Assembly (NCBI GenBank): GCA_009746045.1
Contig: RPFO01000866.1
Coordinates: 1 to 30,000, forward strand
Source of the DNA: Mesostigma viride
Taxonomy: Eukaryota; Streptophyta; Mesostigmatophyceae; Mesostigmatales; Mesostigmataceae
Direction: 5' to 3'
DNA: 30,000 bases
Shown in pieces: positions 29,426 through 30,000 of the stretch. The notes under the pieces were generated by a model. It had not been told where the DNA came from. It did not search any database and saw only the letters and a program-made list of their open reading frames with translations. Position 1 is the stretch's first letter. Every line of letters begins with the position of its first letter. Both the position numbers and the translations under genes were made by a program.

Positions 29426-29827
29426 TTAAACAACCATCACGTCCTCCTCACTGATATCAACAGGCACTACTGTCACAGTTTTGTCCGAGCTTGGCCCAGA
29501 GCTGCCGTCATCATCGGCCTTGCTCCTTTCTGTCTGGGCCCCCTCCTCGCCAGATTCCTCCTCGCCAGATTCCTCCTCGACAGAGTTTCAGGCGCTGTCA
29601 GATGATGCTGACTGGCCGCCATCTTCCTCTTCCTGCGCATTAGACCCATCCTCTTCCTCACGCTCTACTCTCTTGCGTTTGTCGCGACCCTGCCTGCCCT
29701 CCTTTCCATCTAAACTGCGGCCTAGGTCGACGATATTTTCCGTTTCTACAATTTCTCCAGCTTGCTTCTTAAACAGAGCATCTAAGGTGCTAGTCTTGAA
29801 ACCTGCCAAACCGTTTTTCTTCGACAT
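29426..29827 (-). CDS. Acidic nuclear-type protein gene with one in-frame TGA
   Basis: From ATG 29827 the frame is open for 79 codons (MSKKNGLAGFKTSTLDALF...), reaches TGA at 29590-29588, then continues open in the same frame for 53 codons to TAA at 29428-29426. Both halves share composition: a basic cluster (GRDKRKRVER) followed by long Glu/Ser/Asp-rich stretches (EEEDG, VEEESGEEESGEEG) ending DISEEDVMVV. The continuity suggests a single gene with a nonsense change, programmed readthrough or, less likely, selenocysteine. The family is unrecognised. From 29828 to the window end only AT-rich, probably upstream, sequence is seen. Confidence 0.5.
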
Positions 29828-30000
29828 TCTCTAGCTCATGCAACACTACCTAAACATCGCCGCCGCCATTATCGAAACAATTTTTCATGCAATATATATT
29901 TTATCGCACATGAAAGTCGCCAGACGGCCTGAGGTCGTCACCATGATTGCCCAGGGCGATTACAGGTCTTTACATGTAGGGATAATTTTTTCATGCCCTG

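Overview
This window is nuclear DNA of a eukaryote, most likely an alga or other protist. The evidence is plant-type telomere heptamers (CCCTAAA) inside the C-rich array at the 5' end, spliceosomal introns with GTAAGT/GTATGT donors and TGCAG-type acceptors, AATAAA (and TGTAA) signals, Ty3-like retroelement parts, long microsatellites and many dispersed repeats. I cannot name the species. TTTAGGG-type telomeres fit green algae and plants but also occur in other protist groups. No bacterial operon structure and no tRNA or rRNA gene was recognised.

Layout. 1-490: degenerate (CCCT)n/CCCTAAA array and a subtelomere-like tag. 697-1877 (-): Ser/Thr-type protein kinase gene broken by one frameshift. 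1979-2400: three units with near-perfect hairpins. 2402-10016: mobile element 'A', with complex terminal repeats, a 2OG-Fe(II)-dioxygenase-like gene (+), a 613-bp (CACT)n microsatellite, and a six-part DDE (pogo/CENP-B-like) transposase gene (-) with an unusual C-terminal chromatin-reader-like extension. 10026-14094: adjoining element 'B' with the same termini, carrying one gene whose last part resembles a CYLD/USP-type deubiquitinase preceded by a coding 39-bp minisatellite. 14095-15600: dispersed repeats, a 106-bp exact repeat copied from the 3' end of the element-B gene, and a 561-bp almost perfect fold-back palindrome. 15797-16807 (-): MYND zinc-finger protein. 17166-21271 (-): 5' part of an LTR retroelement (LTR, PBS, small RNase-H1-HBD-like ORF, poly-Q Gag with zinc knuckle), with no recognisable pol after Gag. 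21272-24800: decayed, probably retroelement-derived sequence. 24893-26755: a repeat whose two flanks are found joined at 430-490, so it looks like an insertion into a subtelomere-like repeat. 26756-29420: mostly featureless DNA with several inverted repeats. 29426-29827 (-): acidic ORF interrupted by one in-frame TGA.

The main story is elements A and B. They are neighbours in tandem, share about 340 bp of nearly identical left-end sequence and matching right-end motifs, but carry different genes (transposase plus dioxygenase in A, deubiquitinase-like in B). B looks like a non-autonomous partner that A's transposase could move. Coding frames in A and B are repeatedly broken by single-base changes at poly-G/C tracts, which points either to assembly homopolymer errors in otherwise intact genes or to slippage decay. 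Everything here is read by eye; no alignment or search was run.
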